DNA from: Tieghemiomyces parasiticus
Lineage: Eukaryota; Kickxellomycota; Dimargaritomycetes; Dimargaritales; Dimargaritaceae
NCBI GenBank assembly: GCA_027575765.1
Contig: JANBPT010000414.1
Span: 1 to 37,322, forward strand
Direction: 5' to 3'
DNA length: 37,322 nucleotides
Positions 1 through 9,266 of the stretch are shown here, in pieces. Position numbers and translations under genes: made by a program. How positions within the stretch are numbered: position 1 is the stretch's first letter; each line of letters opens with the position of its first letter. The notes under the pieces were generated by a model that saw nothing but the letters and a program-made list of their open reading frames with translations, was not told the origin of the DNA and ran no database searches.

Positions 1-1741
1 TCGCGGTGCAGGCCGGGGCCGCCAAAGTGTATGCTGTCGAGGCGTCCGAAATGGCCCACAACATCCAGGCCCTACTGTGGGCCGCTGACCCGCGTCGGGC
101 CGTACCCCACAACATGTGGCTCCACAACAAGATCGAGGTCATCAACGGTAGGTGGTATCCACTGCCCGGTCGGTAATTACGGAGATGACGACCACCTGCT
201 TTTGTCAGCTAAATCCCGCCAGGTATACGGCCTAATGATCCATCAGGATAAATACACCCTATACCTGGTTCGTATTGAAGTAGTTCATAATACCCACTAC
301 CGCTTTGCTACCCCCTCCCCCTCCCCTTCCCTCCCTCTTCCGCTGCATCATATATATATATATGTATATTTGCACCTAGCCAAAATGGAGAGCCCCAAGG
401 TCCAAATACCCCAGGTCGACGTAATCATTTCGGAACCCATTGGCGTGCTGCTAGTCCACGAACGCATGGTAAGCGAATGTCCTAACCGTGGCAACTAAAG
501 AGAGGAGAGTCGACTTGCTAAGGAAGAACCAACCAACTCGATACTCGCACCAAACTAACGCTTTTCACCCGGTATTTATTGAATTCCTCTTGTGCCCTCA
601 CATTTTTTGTCATTCGGACCAATAGCTCGAATCCTTCATCTACGCCAGAGGTAAGTCAGGAACTCGGATGGCCACATTTTTGGCGCAATAGGCGCCTTGG
701 CTATGCTCTCATATATTATTATTTTTTGGTCTGATCCATCGCACCGCCCGGCCGACTTTGCCCGATTAACCCCGCACTTAACATCCACTCTGTTCGTTCG
801 CCTTCCCCTGCTCAGACAAGTTCCTCAAGCCCGGCGGCGCCATCCTACCTTCGATGGGCACCATCCACCTGGCGCCCTTCACTGACCCGCTCCTTTACAA
901 CGAGACAATGGCGAAGGTACGATTTTGGGAGCAAACGTCCTTCTACGGAGTGGACGTGACGCCACTCTATGCGGCAGCCCTGGACGAGTACTTCCGCATG
1001 CCGGTGGTGGGTTACTTTGACCCGCGATCCCTGGTGGCGGCTCCGGACGCGGCCGGTTATCCGGTCGACTTTGCGACGGTCACCATGGAGGCCCTGCAGG
1101 AGTTTAGTGTCCCGTTCAACTGGACGTGCCGATACACCGGACTGGTCCACGGCGTGGCCGGCTGGTTTGACCTGGACTTCCAGCCTCCCGCGGCCCTGGC
1201 TCGATCGGCCCCGGTCACCATGTCTACGGGCCCGCAGGCCGCCCGAACGCACTGGCAACAGGTGCGTCTACTCCTGCAGGAACCCTTGGCGGTCAACGCC
1301 CGACAGATAATCCAGGGTACCCTGCACTGCAAAGTGAACGACAAGCGCAGTTACGACCTGACCGCCGAGCTGCACCTCCTCCCGATGGGCACGTCGAAGA
1401 TCGCTGCCGCCACGGATAGGCTGCCCGCAGGCACCATCACCCGCCAGGCCACCTGGCTGTTGCACGAGCAGACCTACAACCACAGCACCTACCCGAACCT
1501 CGTGGACGACCAGGGTTTCTTCCCTGAGTTGTCCAACTTGTACGCTCCTGACATGACCCAGGTCGGCAACGCCGCCTCGCTGCTGCCGCTGCCGCCCGTG
1601 TACAGCACGAACGACTACGCGGAGGCCACTGGTGATGCGGCCGCCATCGAGGTTAGTCTACAGACCCCCGTCATCACTAGCCCGGACCATTCCCAGGACA
1701 GCCAGGCCATGGCGGAGGACACATCGTTCAGCGCTGTGTAG
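1..1741 (+). CDS. CARM1: CARM1/PRMT4-type protein arginine methyltransferase (5' end outside window)
   Basis: Type I arginine methyltransferase, which uses S-adenosylmethionine to make asymmetric dimethylarginine on histones and nuclear coregulators. Inferred exons: 1-147, 380-468, 626-650, 816-1741. Donors are GTAGGT, GTAAGC and GTAAGT, acceptors CTAG, ATAG and TCAG, and the frame runs through all joins. The first exon opens inside the SAM-binding fold (QAGAAKVYAVEAS). Exon 2 carries the double-E loop (ISEPIGVLLVHERM). Exon 3 is a 25-nt microexon encoding LESFIYAR plus one base. Exon 4 holds the HLAPFTD, FWEQTSFYGVD and DEYFRMPVV segments, the THW loop (RTHWQQV) and the beta-barrel. About 100 residues of low similarity follow, ending at TAG 1739-1741. 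The order and wording fit the CARM1/PRMT4 branch better than PRMT1 or PRMT5. The N-terminus lies outside the window, so total length is unknown. An ATG at 854 opens an uninterrupted frame but lies inside exon 4. Confidence 0.88.
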
Positions 1742-2772
1742 TTCTCCTCATCTTTCATCACATATTATTCTTTTCCCCTTCAACCCTGTTCTGTTCCCGC
1801 CCCCCTCCCTCCCTCCCCAGATGCATTCTGTTGCTCATTGTGGATAGCTGTACGTGTGTGTGTGTATGGGATCGTGCATACCGTGCTGGGCCTTTTCGAT
1901 TCCGTCTTGTGCCAACTGGACCTTTTTTTCGGCTTGATCGGGCGGTAGGAACCCGTGAATCTCCACTATTTTTCCTGGTCACTAAATAACATGCATCACC
2001 AGTACCCGAGTCTTCGGTACAGCTACATTACTGAAACCTAGTAGAACTAAAACTCCTCAGAAAGAGCTAGAAGACTGCATGGATTGAGCGAGGGTGACAG
2101 AAATGATCCCAGGGAGGAAGGGGTTCTACCCCGCATGTGTGTGTGTGTGTGCACTCTATTACCCAATGTGTAGCTACAATGACGGAGGCTTCGTGCAGGG
2201 TCGGAGGCAGTGTGAAACTCTCGCCGGTCGCCTGGTGGGCCGTGGCCATTGGGTTTGCGTCATCTCGAGCTAAGGGCACTCAGGGAATAGGGGTATTCTC
2301 GCGACGGACATTCTCCAAGGAGGGAGGGAATACCGATTGTGAGGTCAAGCAGTAGTGACACCGCCACCTGGTTGAATGGCGTTTCAGTTAGGCTTGCGGT
2401 TTTAAGGGAAGCCTAATGGAGCTTGGCGGGTAGGGGGGACACCGTGACTACCGACACTGTTTCCAACTCCACGCACTCTGTTCACACCGATGCGGGGGCC
2501 TCACTGCTCACGCTGTTGAGTAGGAACCACATTGATCCATCATCGTTATCAAGAACCGTCACGTTCCGTCCCACCGCCATTCCCTTCTTCCCTCCCATCG
2601 CCTAGCACCTATTTAACCGCACGACGCTACCACACCTCGCTAACCGTCACGGCAACTTATTATATCTCTCGACACCCTGCCCCTTCATGCCCACTTTCCC
2701 CTGAGCTCATTCCTCGTCCTCCCCCTTCTATTTTACATTCCCCTCCCCCCCCATACACCCTTACCTTTCACC
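1742..2772. other. Intergenic: CARM1-like 3' flank and DJ-1 promoter
   Basis: No gene seen. It holds short GT repeats (about 1854-1866 and 2136-2151) and a long pyrimidine-rich stretch (2570-2770) running into the DJ-1 start codon, as expected of a 5'UTR and core promoter in this genome. Confidence 0.6.
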
Positions 2773-3585
2773 ATGGTCGACTCCAAGAAAGTCCTCGTCT
2801 TTGTGGCCGACGGCTCCGAAGACATAGAGACGGTCGCCACCATTGACGTAGCCCGCCGCGGTGGCCTCGCGGTGACCGTTGTTGGGGTGTTTCTCGAGCG
2901 TGCCTACGCCGAACTGGCCAACGGGGTCAAGCTAATGCCCGATGCGCGTCTCGAAGACCTGTCGGATGACCAGCTGCGTAACTTTGACGCCCTCGTGATC
3001 CCTGGCGGTAACGATGGAACCCAGACCCTGCGCTCCACCACGAAGGTGCTCCAGCTGCTGAAGCAGTACCACGACGGGGGCAAGCTAGTCGCTGCTATCT
3101 GTGCCGGTAAGTATCTATCCGCTGGCTGCTCCCTCCCCCTCCCCTCCCTTCACCGTTTTCCACACGTCCGATAAGCTTTTGTTTGGCGGGGAAGGGAGGG
3201 ATGGGGATCGGGTTTGACCAGCTAAGACTGGACTCAACTATACCAGACAGGGCCCGACTCGATGACTAATTGGTCATTGTTTCACCATGATATGTCGTCA
3301 CCGCGCTCCTTTCGAAACGCCCATCCACCAGGCCCTACCGTGATCCAAGCCGCCGGCCTGGGTCTGAACGGCGACACCAAACTGCGTCTGACCAGCTACC
3401 CATCCGTTCAGTTTATGCTCGAAACCCAGTATGACTACCAGGAAGAGGATGTGGTCGTTGACGGTAACCTGATCACTAGCCGCGGCCCTGGTACCACGAT
3501 CCCGTTTGGCTTGGCCATTGTCAAACACCTCACCAATGAGCAGGTGTCCCGTGAGACTGCCAAGAAGCTCCTCTACGAGGTGTAG
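2773..3585 (+). CDS. PARK7: DJ-1/PfpI family protein (PARK7-like)
   Basis: Small cytosolic and mitochondrial protein of the DJ-1/ThiJ/PfpI superfamily, linked to oxidative-stress protection and proposed glyoxalase/deglycase activity. Two exons: 2773-3106 and 3332-3585. The intron has a GTAAGT donor and a CCACCAG acceptor and splits the Gly codon after the nucleophile motif. The product is about 196 aa, near the family size of 185-190. The N-terminal FVADGSEDIE carries the conserved Glu, and AICAG at about residues 108-112 holds the reactive Cys. Exon 2 begins GPTVIQAAGLG and contains the TSRGPGT motif. The start is the first ATG after the pyrimidine-rich leader, in good context (CACCATGG). 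It resembles the true DJ-1 clade (GSEDIETV, as in animals) more than fungal Hsp31. Reading through the donor would give a 133-aa truncated product, which I consider unspliced sequence. Confidence 0.9.
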
Positions 3586-4202
3586 GAACCATGGCGGTGC
3601 TGACTGCTGTGGGTGGGCGTTTTATGCCACTATGGCTTCTCTGTATGTGCAGCGATCAATACAATTCCCAAGGCGACAGCAATCATTTCGTTACCCCGTG
3701 TAGTCCTTGCTTATCTAGTTACCAGCATCGGCTAGCAAAAATTATTCTATGACAACTGTCTTGGGCAATGTATGGGAGATTGGTAAATGTCACCGTGTAG
3801 GGAGGGGAGGTGGTTTAAAGGGTAGGTAGCCCTTCTAGATGTAATCATTTTTAGCGTGGGAGCTGCCGCTTCCCCCCCCACCCCTCCCGGGGCGGGGGCT
3901 CCTTGGCGGTAAATAATTCTCTACGGGGCCCTGCCAATGCGGCGGACAGAAATACGCCACCAAAGGATGGCGATAATAGCCACACCGTTAATATAGATGC
4001 TACAAAAATGTATGAGGATTTTAAGCGGGAGATCTCAGATTGCAGTGTTTCAGATGAAACCTAGGAGAGTTAACAATGACAAACCGATTGGCATAAACCA
4101 CTCCAGGATCAAACTATTTGTGACTTCACAGCTTGCTTTTTTAACCATTCATCATGTCCATTTTTTAAAGCCCCTCCCTCACTCCACCCAAGTTAACCAG
4201 GT
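3586..4202. other. Intergenic, DJ-1 3' flank into transposon remnant
   Basis: No gene seen. A C-rich/G-rich inverted stretch (about 3862-3900) can fold on itself. Base composition shifts from GC-rich to AT-rich at about 4000, and CpG becomes rare from about 4090, marking entry into the repeat block. Confidence 0.5.
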
Positions 4203-5092
4203 GTGATGTATGGGTCCTTATTTATAATTACTATCTGGAGGGCAGCAAAGCCAGATGATATTTTTAATGTTTTGACTTCCAAGCTGAGCTCAGCTGCGTC
4301 TAGCCACTCCACTATCTACAGGTGGCTGGCTCGCTTTCGCACAGATCACCACTCTTTCGGAGCTGACCCTCATTCTGGCCACCCATCAGATGACATTGGC
4401 GGATATTATGGGATGTGATCCTGAGATGGCTGGGGGAAGACCCTCGACTTACTGCTGAGCAGCTGGCCTGGGCCTGCCATACTTCCCCTAGTACCATGCG
4501 CAGAGTCCTGCACAGGGACCTGGGGTTGCACAGCTATTTCAATTGCTGGATCCCCCACAACCTCACCAATAACCAGCACCGCAAGTGGGTACGTTTTGCC
4601 ACTGAGTTCCTGGAGAAATTTGACAGGGCCAGTGACTACCTGCTGGACTCCATTGTCACAGGCAACAAGACTTGGGTGTACCTTTATGATCCCCCTGCTA
4701 GCTCCAATTGCTGGAGGTGGCGTCCTAAAGGTGGTCCAATCTCAACTGAGACCTGCCAAGGCCATACCACCCTCAAGGTGATGCTGAGCATTCTTTTTTC
4801 ACCAGGTATGGCCTATTACACCAGCATGCCAAGTCCCTTGGGTGTCAAGGCCTTCACCAAACTCTATGTAGAGTACAAGCTGAAGCCAATGGTCCAGGCC
4901 TGGGTGGAGGCATGTGGAAGTCTGGACCATCACCCCCTGCAGCTTCACCGTGATAATGCACCACCACAATGTGCTGAGGCTACCCAGGCCTACATTACTA
5001 CCTCTAAGCTCAAACTTCTGCCAGTCCCTCCCTACAGTCCTGACCTAACCCCCTGCAACTTCTGGTTATTCAGGAATGTCAAGCTGTTGTGA
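4203..5092 (+). pseudogene. Mariner (Tc1/mariner, D34D) transposase, frameshifted and catalytically dead
   Basis: Remnant of a cut-and-paste DNA transposase. The first piece (4203-4418) carries the N-terminal helix-turn-helix ending in STIYRWLARF and a HSGHPSD linker. The frame then shifts, and 4415-5092 continues with EDPRLTAEQL, a second HTH, IVTGNKTWVYLYDP, HRDNAPPQ and PPYSPDLTPCNFWLF. In mariners the catalytic triad is the Asp of TGD, the Asp of DNA and the Asp of PSD. Here the first is Asn (4664-4666), the second is kept (4952-4954) and the third is Asn (5057-5059). Residues two and three are 35 apart, so 34 lie between them, the mariner D34D spacing. The C-terminus is cut short at about 5092. 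No ATG opens the second piece, and I found no clear terminal inverted repeats. It is CpG-poor, with about 11 CG in 890 bp, unlike the flanking genes. Confidence 0.9.
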
Positions 5093-5093
5093 G

Positions 5094-5945
5094 TGGTATG
5101 TGGAACACATGTAAAAAACAAGGAAAATAGTTGACAAAGTTGTAGAAACAAAGGGGCAGCAAGTGAGCAGGTGGTAGAGTCAAATGTATAGAGAATTTGA
5201 TTGGCAAGCATGCACAGACAGTTTCAAGGTTTAAGCTTTTAGTGCAGATGGCACTAGATTGGAAATTGAGATGGACTTTACCTTGGGATAATCTAATGTG
5301 GTGGTTCCCAATGACTGCACAACCAATTTCAACTACTCTCTCAGTATCAACTATTTAAATTTTCATAACTGACACCTAGAATTAAACTTCAGTTCCAAGT
5401 CTACTATTTCAGAACCATAAATTCTGTGATAGTAGAATGGCCTTTTGGGTATGGTATTAGACTTGGGCCTAATCTCAGCACAGGTTGGATAGCATTGTCT
5501 CAGGATGACTTCCTGTTATCAATGGTGTGGACTTGGCAATGGGTCCATTGCAAGGGATAAAGCCTTTTTAGTCCCAACATGGGCCCAATTTTAGAATAGG
5601 CTGCAACTGATAAAAGAGTTATGATATAGGGTCGCAGTTGTGTGGACCAGTTCACAACAAAGTAGCAAACTGAGAGGCAAGAAGTTCAGCACAGTGGAGG
5701 CAGTTGTGGATGCCTGGTAATTGGAGCTAGCCAGGCTCCAGCCAAATGACTATAGAGCCTGTTTTGATAGCTGGATGGAAAGGGCTTGCTGAGTGGTACA
5801 GAGTGGTGGAGAAAAAATTAAACTATTATTTGACATAGAAATTCTCATAATTTTTTGTTGCACTTATAGATAGAGTCACTACAGCTAAACTTAACAAAAT
5901 AGGGTTGTGGGACTGGGAGATTTAAAATGTGGAATACCTTGATGT
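5094..5945. repeat. AT-rich, nearly CpG-free repeat block
   Basis: Between 5094 and 5940 I count one CG (5633-5634), while TG and CA are common. No open frame is recognisable. It contains two modules also found near 36.4 kb: 5273-5315 (inverted there) and 5394-5483 (same orientation). It lies between the mariner remnant and the 3' end of the UHRF1-like gene. Confidence 0.75.
5394..5483. repeat. Dispersed repeat, copy 1 (second copy 36366-36455)
   Basis: About 90 bp shared with 36366-36455 with only a few mismatches by eye. It is made of two imperfect palindromes: a TACTATTTCAGAA...TTCTGTGATAGTA pair and a TATTAG...CTAAT pair followed by CTCAGCACAG. Foldback structure suggests a MITE or transposon end (inference). 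Confidence 0.75.
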
Positions 5946-6001
5946 TACCGCTTATTGCTGTACACCACCACCTCCTCTGTTGACACTGCCCGGTCAGACG
6001 C

Positions 6002-8161
6002 TCAGAAATCAATAGCTGGCACTTCGTCCATATTTAGATATTGATCTAAATCAAAGTCGTCCTCACTAACAGCCAAGCCTGCCACTTGCTTTGCAGCTGG
6101 TGGCGGAACCACCTTCTGCAAGGCAGAAGAAGCGGATTTAGCAGTACCCCTACTGGAAGTTTGCGGCAGGAAAGGGTTAGTTCGGGCCCGGGAGGCTGGT
6201 GAAGAGGTTTCGGCAGGAGAGTTAGACTGGGGATTGCGGACCATGCGCTTCCGGGGCATGCTCTTGCGGGCAGTATTGCGTCTCCTCGCACCGGCATTCC
6301 CATTAGAGGTGACTGGGGCCGGGGAGGCTGTACTGGGGGCCATATCTAGGAGTACGTAGGCCGGCGGCGTGGTTGATGTTCCAGAAGAGGTGCCCGGGTT
6401 CCTTGACGGGGTGGTAGTTGGCAAGGCAGATCCCTTGACCCGCTTGGCAGAAGGCTGGGCGGTAGGGGCTACAGCCTTGCGGCGGGTGGAACCACCTGTG
6501 GAGGTCGCAGGGATGGATGATTTGGACCTGGTGGCTGAGACATCCGATCCATAGCTGGGGATGAGCTGCCGGAAAACTTGAAATAACGTGTGGTTCATTG
6601 GCAGCTCGGGGTCAAGTCCGGCCAGGTCACTGCGGCAGTACGGGCAGACATTGCCGTGGCTGACGAGTGACTTACGCAGGCAGTCCCGGCAGCAGTTGTG
6701 GCCGCATGGCGTGGTCACGGGGGTTTGGACCAGGTCCTGGCAGATACCACACTTGAAGGCGTTGTGAGATAAATGGTCTAAAAACTCCGTCAGGGACTGA
6801 ACAGGGGCGGCCAAAGTCTCTTCCCAATTGCGTTTGTTGAGTTTGTCCTGGGCAATGAGGTTGAGCACAGCGTGCGGGAGCGACAGCTTGTTATCTTTGC
6901 GATTTAACTTGGCACCGCCCGTCGGGCCGGATGACGCCATCTTGACCTTTTTATCCGGCGAGCGGACCTGTGACGGGCCCATGACCATCTCCAGCCCCAG
7001 TTTCGCGATCCGCGCCTGGCCCTCGGGGGTCCAAGGTGCCGGCTCTGGATCGTCGCGGCGGAATTCGAACCGCCACACCTTGTGCGGGGAGTTGTACGCC
7101 TTCTGGGGCCAGTACCGGACAAGGCGGTAGAGACCATCGTAACGATTTCCGGCCTCGGGTGCGTACGTGGGGTGGCGTTTTGCCAGCTTGACGCTACGTA
7201 CTACACGAACGGCCTTGCTCTTGCGCCAGTTGATTGCGGTGGCGCCTTCCGTGGGGTTGACCACGGCGTCACAGGTTCGGGCTAGAGCTAGGTTGAAGCG
7301 CGTCAGTTCCTGGTCCGCGGACTGCTTCCCGACGCGCTTGTTGCCTTCCGCCAGGTTGCGGCCGCCAGAGCCGGTGTAGAAGAAGTGATCACCATGGTCC
7401 TCATCCTCGTCGTAGCCCGCAGCAAGCACGATAGATACGGCCCCAGTCTCTGACGAGCCGGCGATGCCGCCCACCGGGGGGCGGTGCACACCCGACTCGC
7501 TGACCTGGAGCCGGTACTGCCAGGACTGGCCGACGTACACACCCGGTATGGAACCCACATGATTGGGCTTGACTATGGTGCAGGAGGTGGTGAGGCCCGC
7601 ACAAGCCATGCCACCACCCCAGTTGCGGGTGGAAGTGGCCGAGGGCATCTTGGCGCGCTTTTTGGATAACTTGGTGGGATCCTCGCCAGGCGCGATCACA
7701 GTATTGGGGTCGTTGTAGCAGTGGTGACAAAACCAGTCCTCGTCGGGCACTTCGGTAAGCGGGGTGGGGAGACAGGCCATGTGGAAGTACATTTGGCACT
7801 CCTCGCAGACCAGGGTCTTGTCCTCATCCTCCTTGCCGCCACAGACGTTGCACCCGCAGTACCGGCAGTTAACAGGGTCCTTGTCCTTGCAACGGAGACA
7901 TGGCGGGAGGTTTCCAGGCGCTACGGCATCGCTGTGGGACGGGCCCGCCCTAGAACTGTCACCTGCCTCCCCGAGAACAGTGAAATCGGCCGCTGCCACC
8001 GGGCGGGACGGCGAGGGGTTACCGCTGCGGGCGGCTGCCAAGTCCAGATTACGGGCAGAGGTAACTACAGGCTCGGTGGCGGGTGGCAGTCCATCGCCAA
8101 CGAGGGCCAGGGACTTGCCCTTTCCGTCTGTGACCGAGGATTGGGTAGCCGAGACCGACAT
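6002..8161 (-). CDS. UHRF1: UHRF1-type PHD-SRA-RING protein
   Basis: Predicted nuclear reader of hemimethylated CpG and E3 ubiquitin ligase, the role of the UHRF1/VIM family in bringing maintenance DNA methyltransferase to replicated DNA. Single exon, 719 aa. Residues 1-85 are low complexity. A Cys-rich pre-PHD plus PHD finger spans about 88-150 (CNVCGG, CEECQMYFHMACL, DWFCHHC). The SRA/YDG domain spans about 200-392, with VSESGVHRPPVGGIAG, HFFYTGSGGR, an NKR finger (GNKRVGKQSADQEL) and GNRYDGLYRLVRYWPQK. The RING spans about 471-512 (CGICQDLVQTPVTTPCGHNCCRDCL, CPYCR). A Ser/Pro/Lys-rich tail ends in an acidic EDDFDLDQYLNMDE stretch. The N-terminal UBL and tandem Tudor domain of animal UHRF1 are not visible. 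The RING separates it from SRA-SET proteins and from bacterial SRA proteins. The start is the first ATG of the frame. Confidence 0.93.
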   Translation of the reverse strand: MSVSATQSSVTDGKGKSLALVGDGLPPATEPVVTSARNLDLAAARSGNPSPSRPVAAADFTVLGEAGDSSRAGPSHSDAVAPGNLPPCLRCKDKDPVNCRYCGCNVCGGKEDEDKTLVCEECQMYFHMACLPTPLTEVPDEDWFCHHCYNDPNTVIAPGEDPTKLSKKRAKMPSATSTRNWGGGMACAGLTTSCTIVKPNHVGSIPGVYVGQSWQYRLQVSESGVHRPPVGGIAGSSETGAVSIVLAAGYDEDEDHGDHFFYTGSGGRNLAEGNKRVGKQSADQELTRFNLALARTCDAVVNPTEGATAINWRKSKAVRVVRSVKLAKRHPTYAPEAGNRYDGLYRLVRYWPQKAYNSPHKVWRFEFRRDDPEPAPWTPEGQARIAKLGLEMVMGPSQVRSPDKKVKMASSGPTGGAKLNRKDNKLSLPHAVLNLIAQDKLNKRNWEETLAAPVQSLTEFLDHLSHNAFKCGICQDLVQTPVTTPCGHNCCRDCLRKSLVSHGNVCPYCRSDLAGLDPELPMNHTLFQVFRQLIPSYGSDVSATRSKSSIPATSTGGSTRRKAVAPTAQPSAKRVKGSALPTTTPSRNPGTSSGTSTTPPAYVLLDMAPSTASPAPVTSNGNAGARRRNTARKSMPRKRMVRNPQSNSPAETSSPASRARTNPFLPQTSSRGTAKSASSALQKVVPPPAAKQVAGLAVSEDDFDLDQYLNMDEVPAIDF

Positions 8162-8652
8162 GGTCTTAGCAGGGGAGGGGTTGGGGGTGGGGCGGCGGAG
8201 GGTACAGAGAATTGCTTCGTTGTCGCGGATACTGTAGTCAAAAGCAGTACGGTGGTCGTATATCTAGTTAGGGTGGGCGCAGTCAGCCGGGTCGCATTAT
8301 GGCAGGGTGGATTACGTTAGAGAAGAGAAGAGGGGGGTGCACCAAATGAGGAAAAGGTCAAGCGGGTTAGCGGGCCGTGGTTTATGGGAAGAGGGGTGGT
8401 GCTCCGGACATCTGCAGGGAGAGAGGTAAATGTGCCAGTCGAGGAAAGGCTAGCAGTGACGACATTTTGGAAGGAGGGGTAGGACGCGGACGACCTAGAA
8501 GAGCGACAAGACTGATGTGGTCGGACAATGACTCTTTATATGAGAGGCCCGGGAAATGGGCAAGCCTACAGCCCTTTCCGCTAGCCTCATTCGTGTCGCC
8601 TGGTTAGGCCTTCACCGCCCCCATTTTCCTAGCGTGAGAGGTGGGGGAGGAA
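8162..8652. other. Intergenic: UHRF1-like promoter
   Basis: No gene seen. About 490 bp between the UHRF1-like start codon and the 3' end of the upstream minus-strand gene, with several purine-rich tracts on the plus strand. No clear TATA box. Confidence 0.5.
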
Positions 8653-8925
8653 TTACTCTTTTAGGTCGGCAAAGGTTCGGCGTGACTACTGCCTAGCCTC
8701 GGAAGTCCGCACCCGTTCGCAAGCGGGCCCGTCCATCGCAGTCCCCACGCGGGGGATAGCATAACCTACTTCTTTACCCCATATGAACATGCGGATCGTA
8801 AATGGCTTCTCGTGGGCTTTCTCAGCTAGCGCCACGATCTTCTTGCGAATGTTTGCGGTGGGCTCATTCTTGTGTATGTCGATGTAGCCGATATCGCTGG
8901 TAGCAAACCGGGCGAGGACTCTCAT
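8653..8925 (-). CDS. Small two-exon protein, possibly ubiquitin-like fold (unrecognised)
   Basis: I do not recognise this protein. Exon 1 (8925-8770) encodes 52 residues starting MRVLARFATSDIGYIDI and ending MFIWGKE. A GTAGGT donor (8769-8764) follows, the same donor used in the CARM1-like gene and in intron 4 of the SSX2IP-like gene. An acceptor TAG (8688-8686) leads to a short exon (8685-8653) encoding SRRTFADLKE and a stop, giving 62 aa. Unspliced, the frame reads on to 79 aa with an unrelated tail. The pattern of two strands, a basic helix (IRKKIVALAEKAHEK), a strand ending in GK, then RTFADL resembles the layout of ubiquitin (FAGKQLEDGRTLSDY). That is a pattern guess only. The ATG follows a CACCACCACC leader, and a TATATATA stretch lies 15-35 bp upstream. 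Confidence 0.45.
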
Positions 8926-9266
8926 GGTGGTGGTGGCGGTGTATGTATATATATCTATATAGTGAGGTTGGGGGGAACGCTATATTTTGCCAGCTGGGGA
9001 GTAGGAAGGAGAGGGCTGACCCGGATTCGACGGGGATGAAGCAGACAGGTGATGGCTGAGACGCGAAAGCTACCACGCCAAAGCAGTGGTGAATGGGAAG
9101 GGCCTACGACGATGCCAGAGTAGGAGGAAAGAAGTGAGGGCGCGACACTAGGTGCAAAAGAGAAAAGGAGGCGAAGAACGTCGGCTGTTGAGGTTTAGTG
9201 GAGAGAGTGGAAGGGGTACAGCCAGCTCCAGAAAATGAAAAAAGTTGGACAGGCGGGGGTGCAAGT
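8926..9266. other. Intergenic: promoter of the small minus-strand gene
   Basis: No gene seen. On the minus strand it carries a TATAGATATATATACATAC element about 15-35 bp before the ATG at 8925, and pyrimidine-rich DNA further upstream. Confidence 0.45.

Noticed and set aside
31..498. 155-codon frame across the first CARM1-like exons
   Set aside because: It is out of frame with the CARM1 exons and reads through intron 1, including its TATATA run.
4000..5200. Terminal inverted repeats and TA duplications of the mariner
   Set aside because: I could not find a convincing pair of ends by eye, so the element's borders are left undefined.
4090..5945. Repeat-induced point mutation (RIP) as cause of the C-to-T signature
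   Set aside because: RIP as known from ascomycetes favours CpA. Here CpG is the dinucleotide that disappears, and CpA is abundant, so methyl-CpG deamination fits better.
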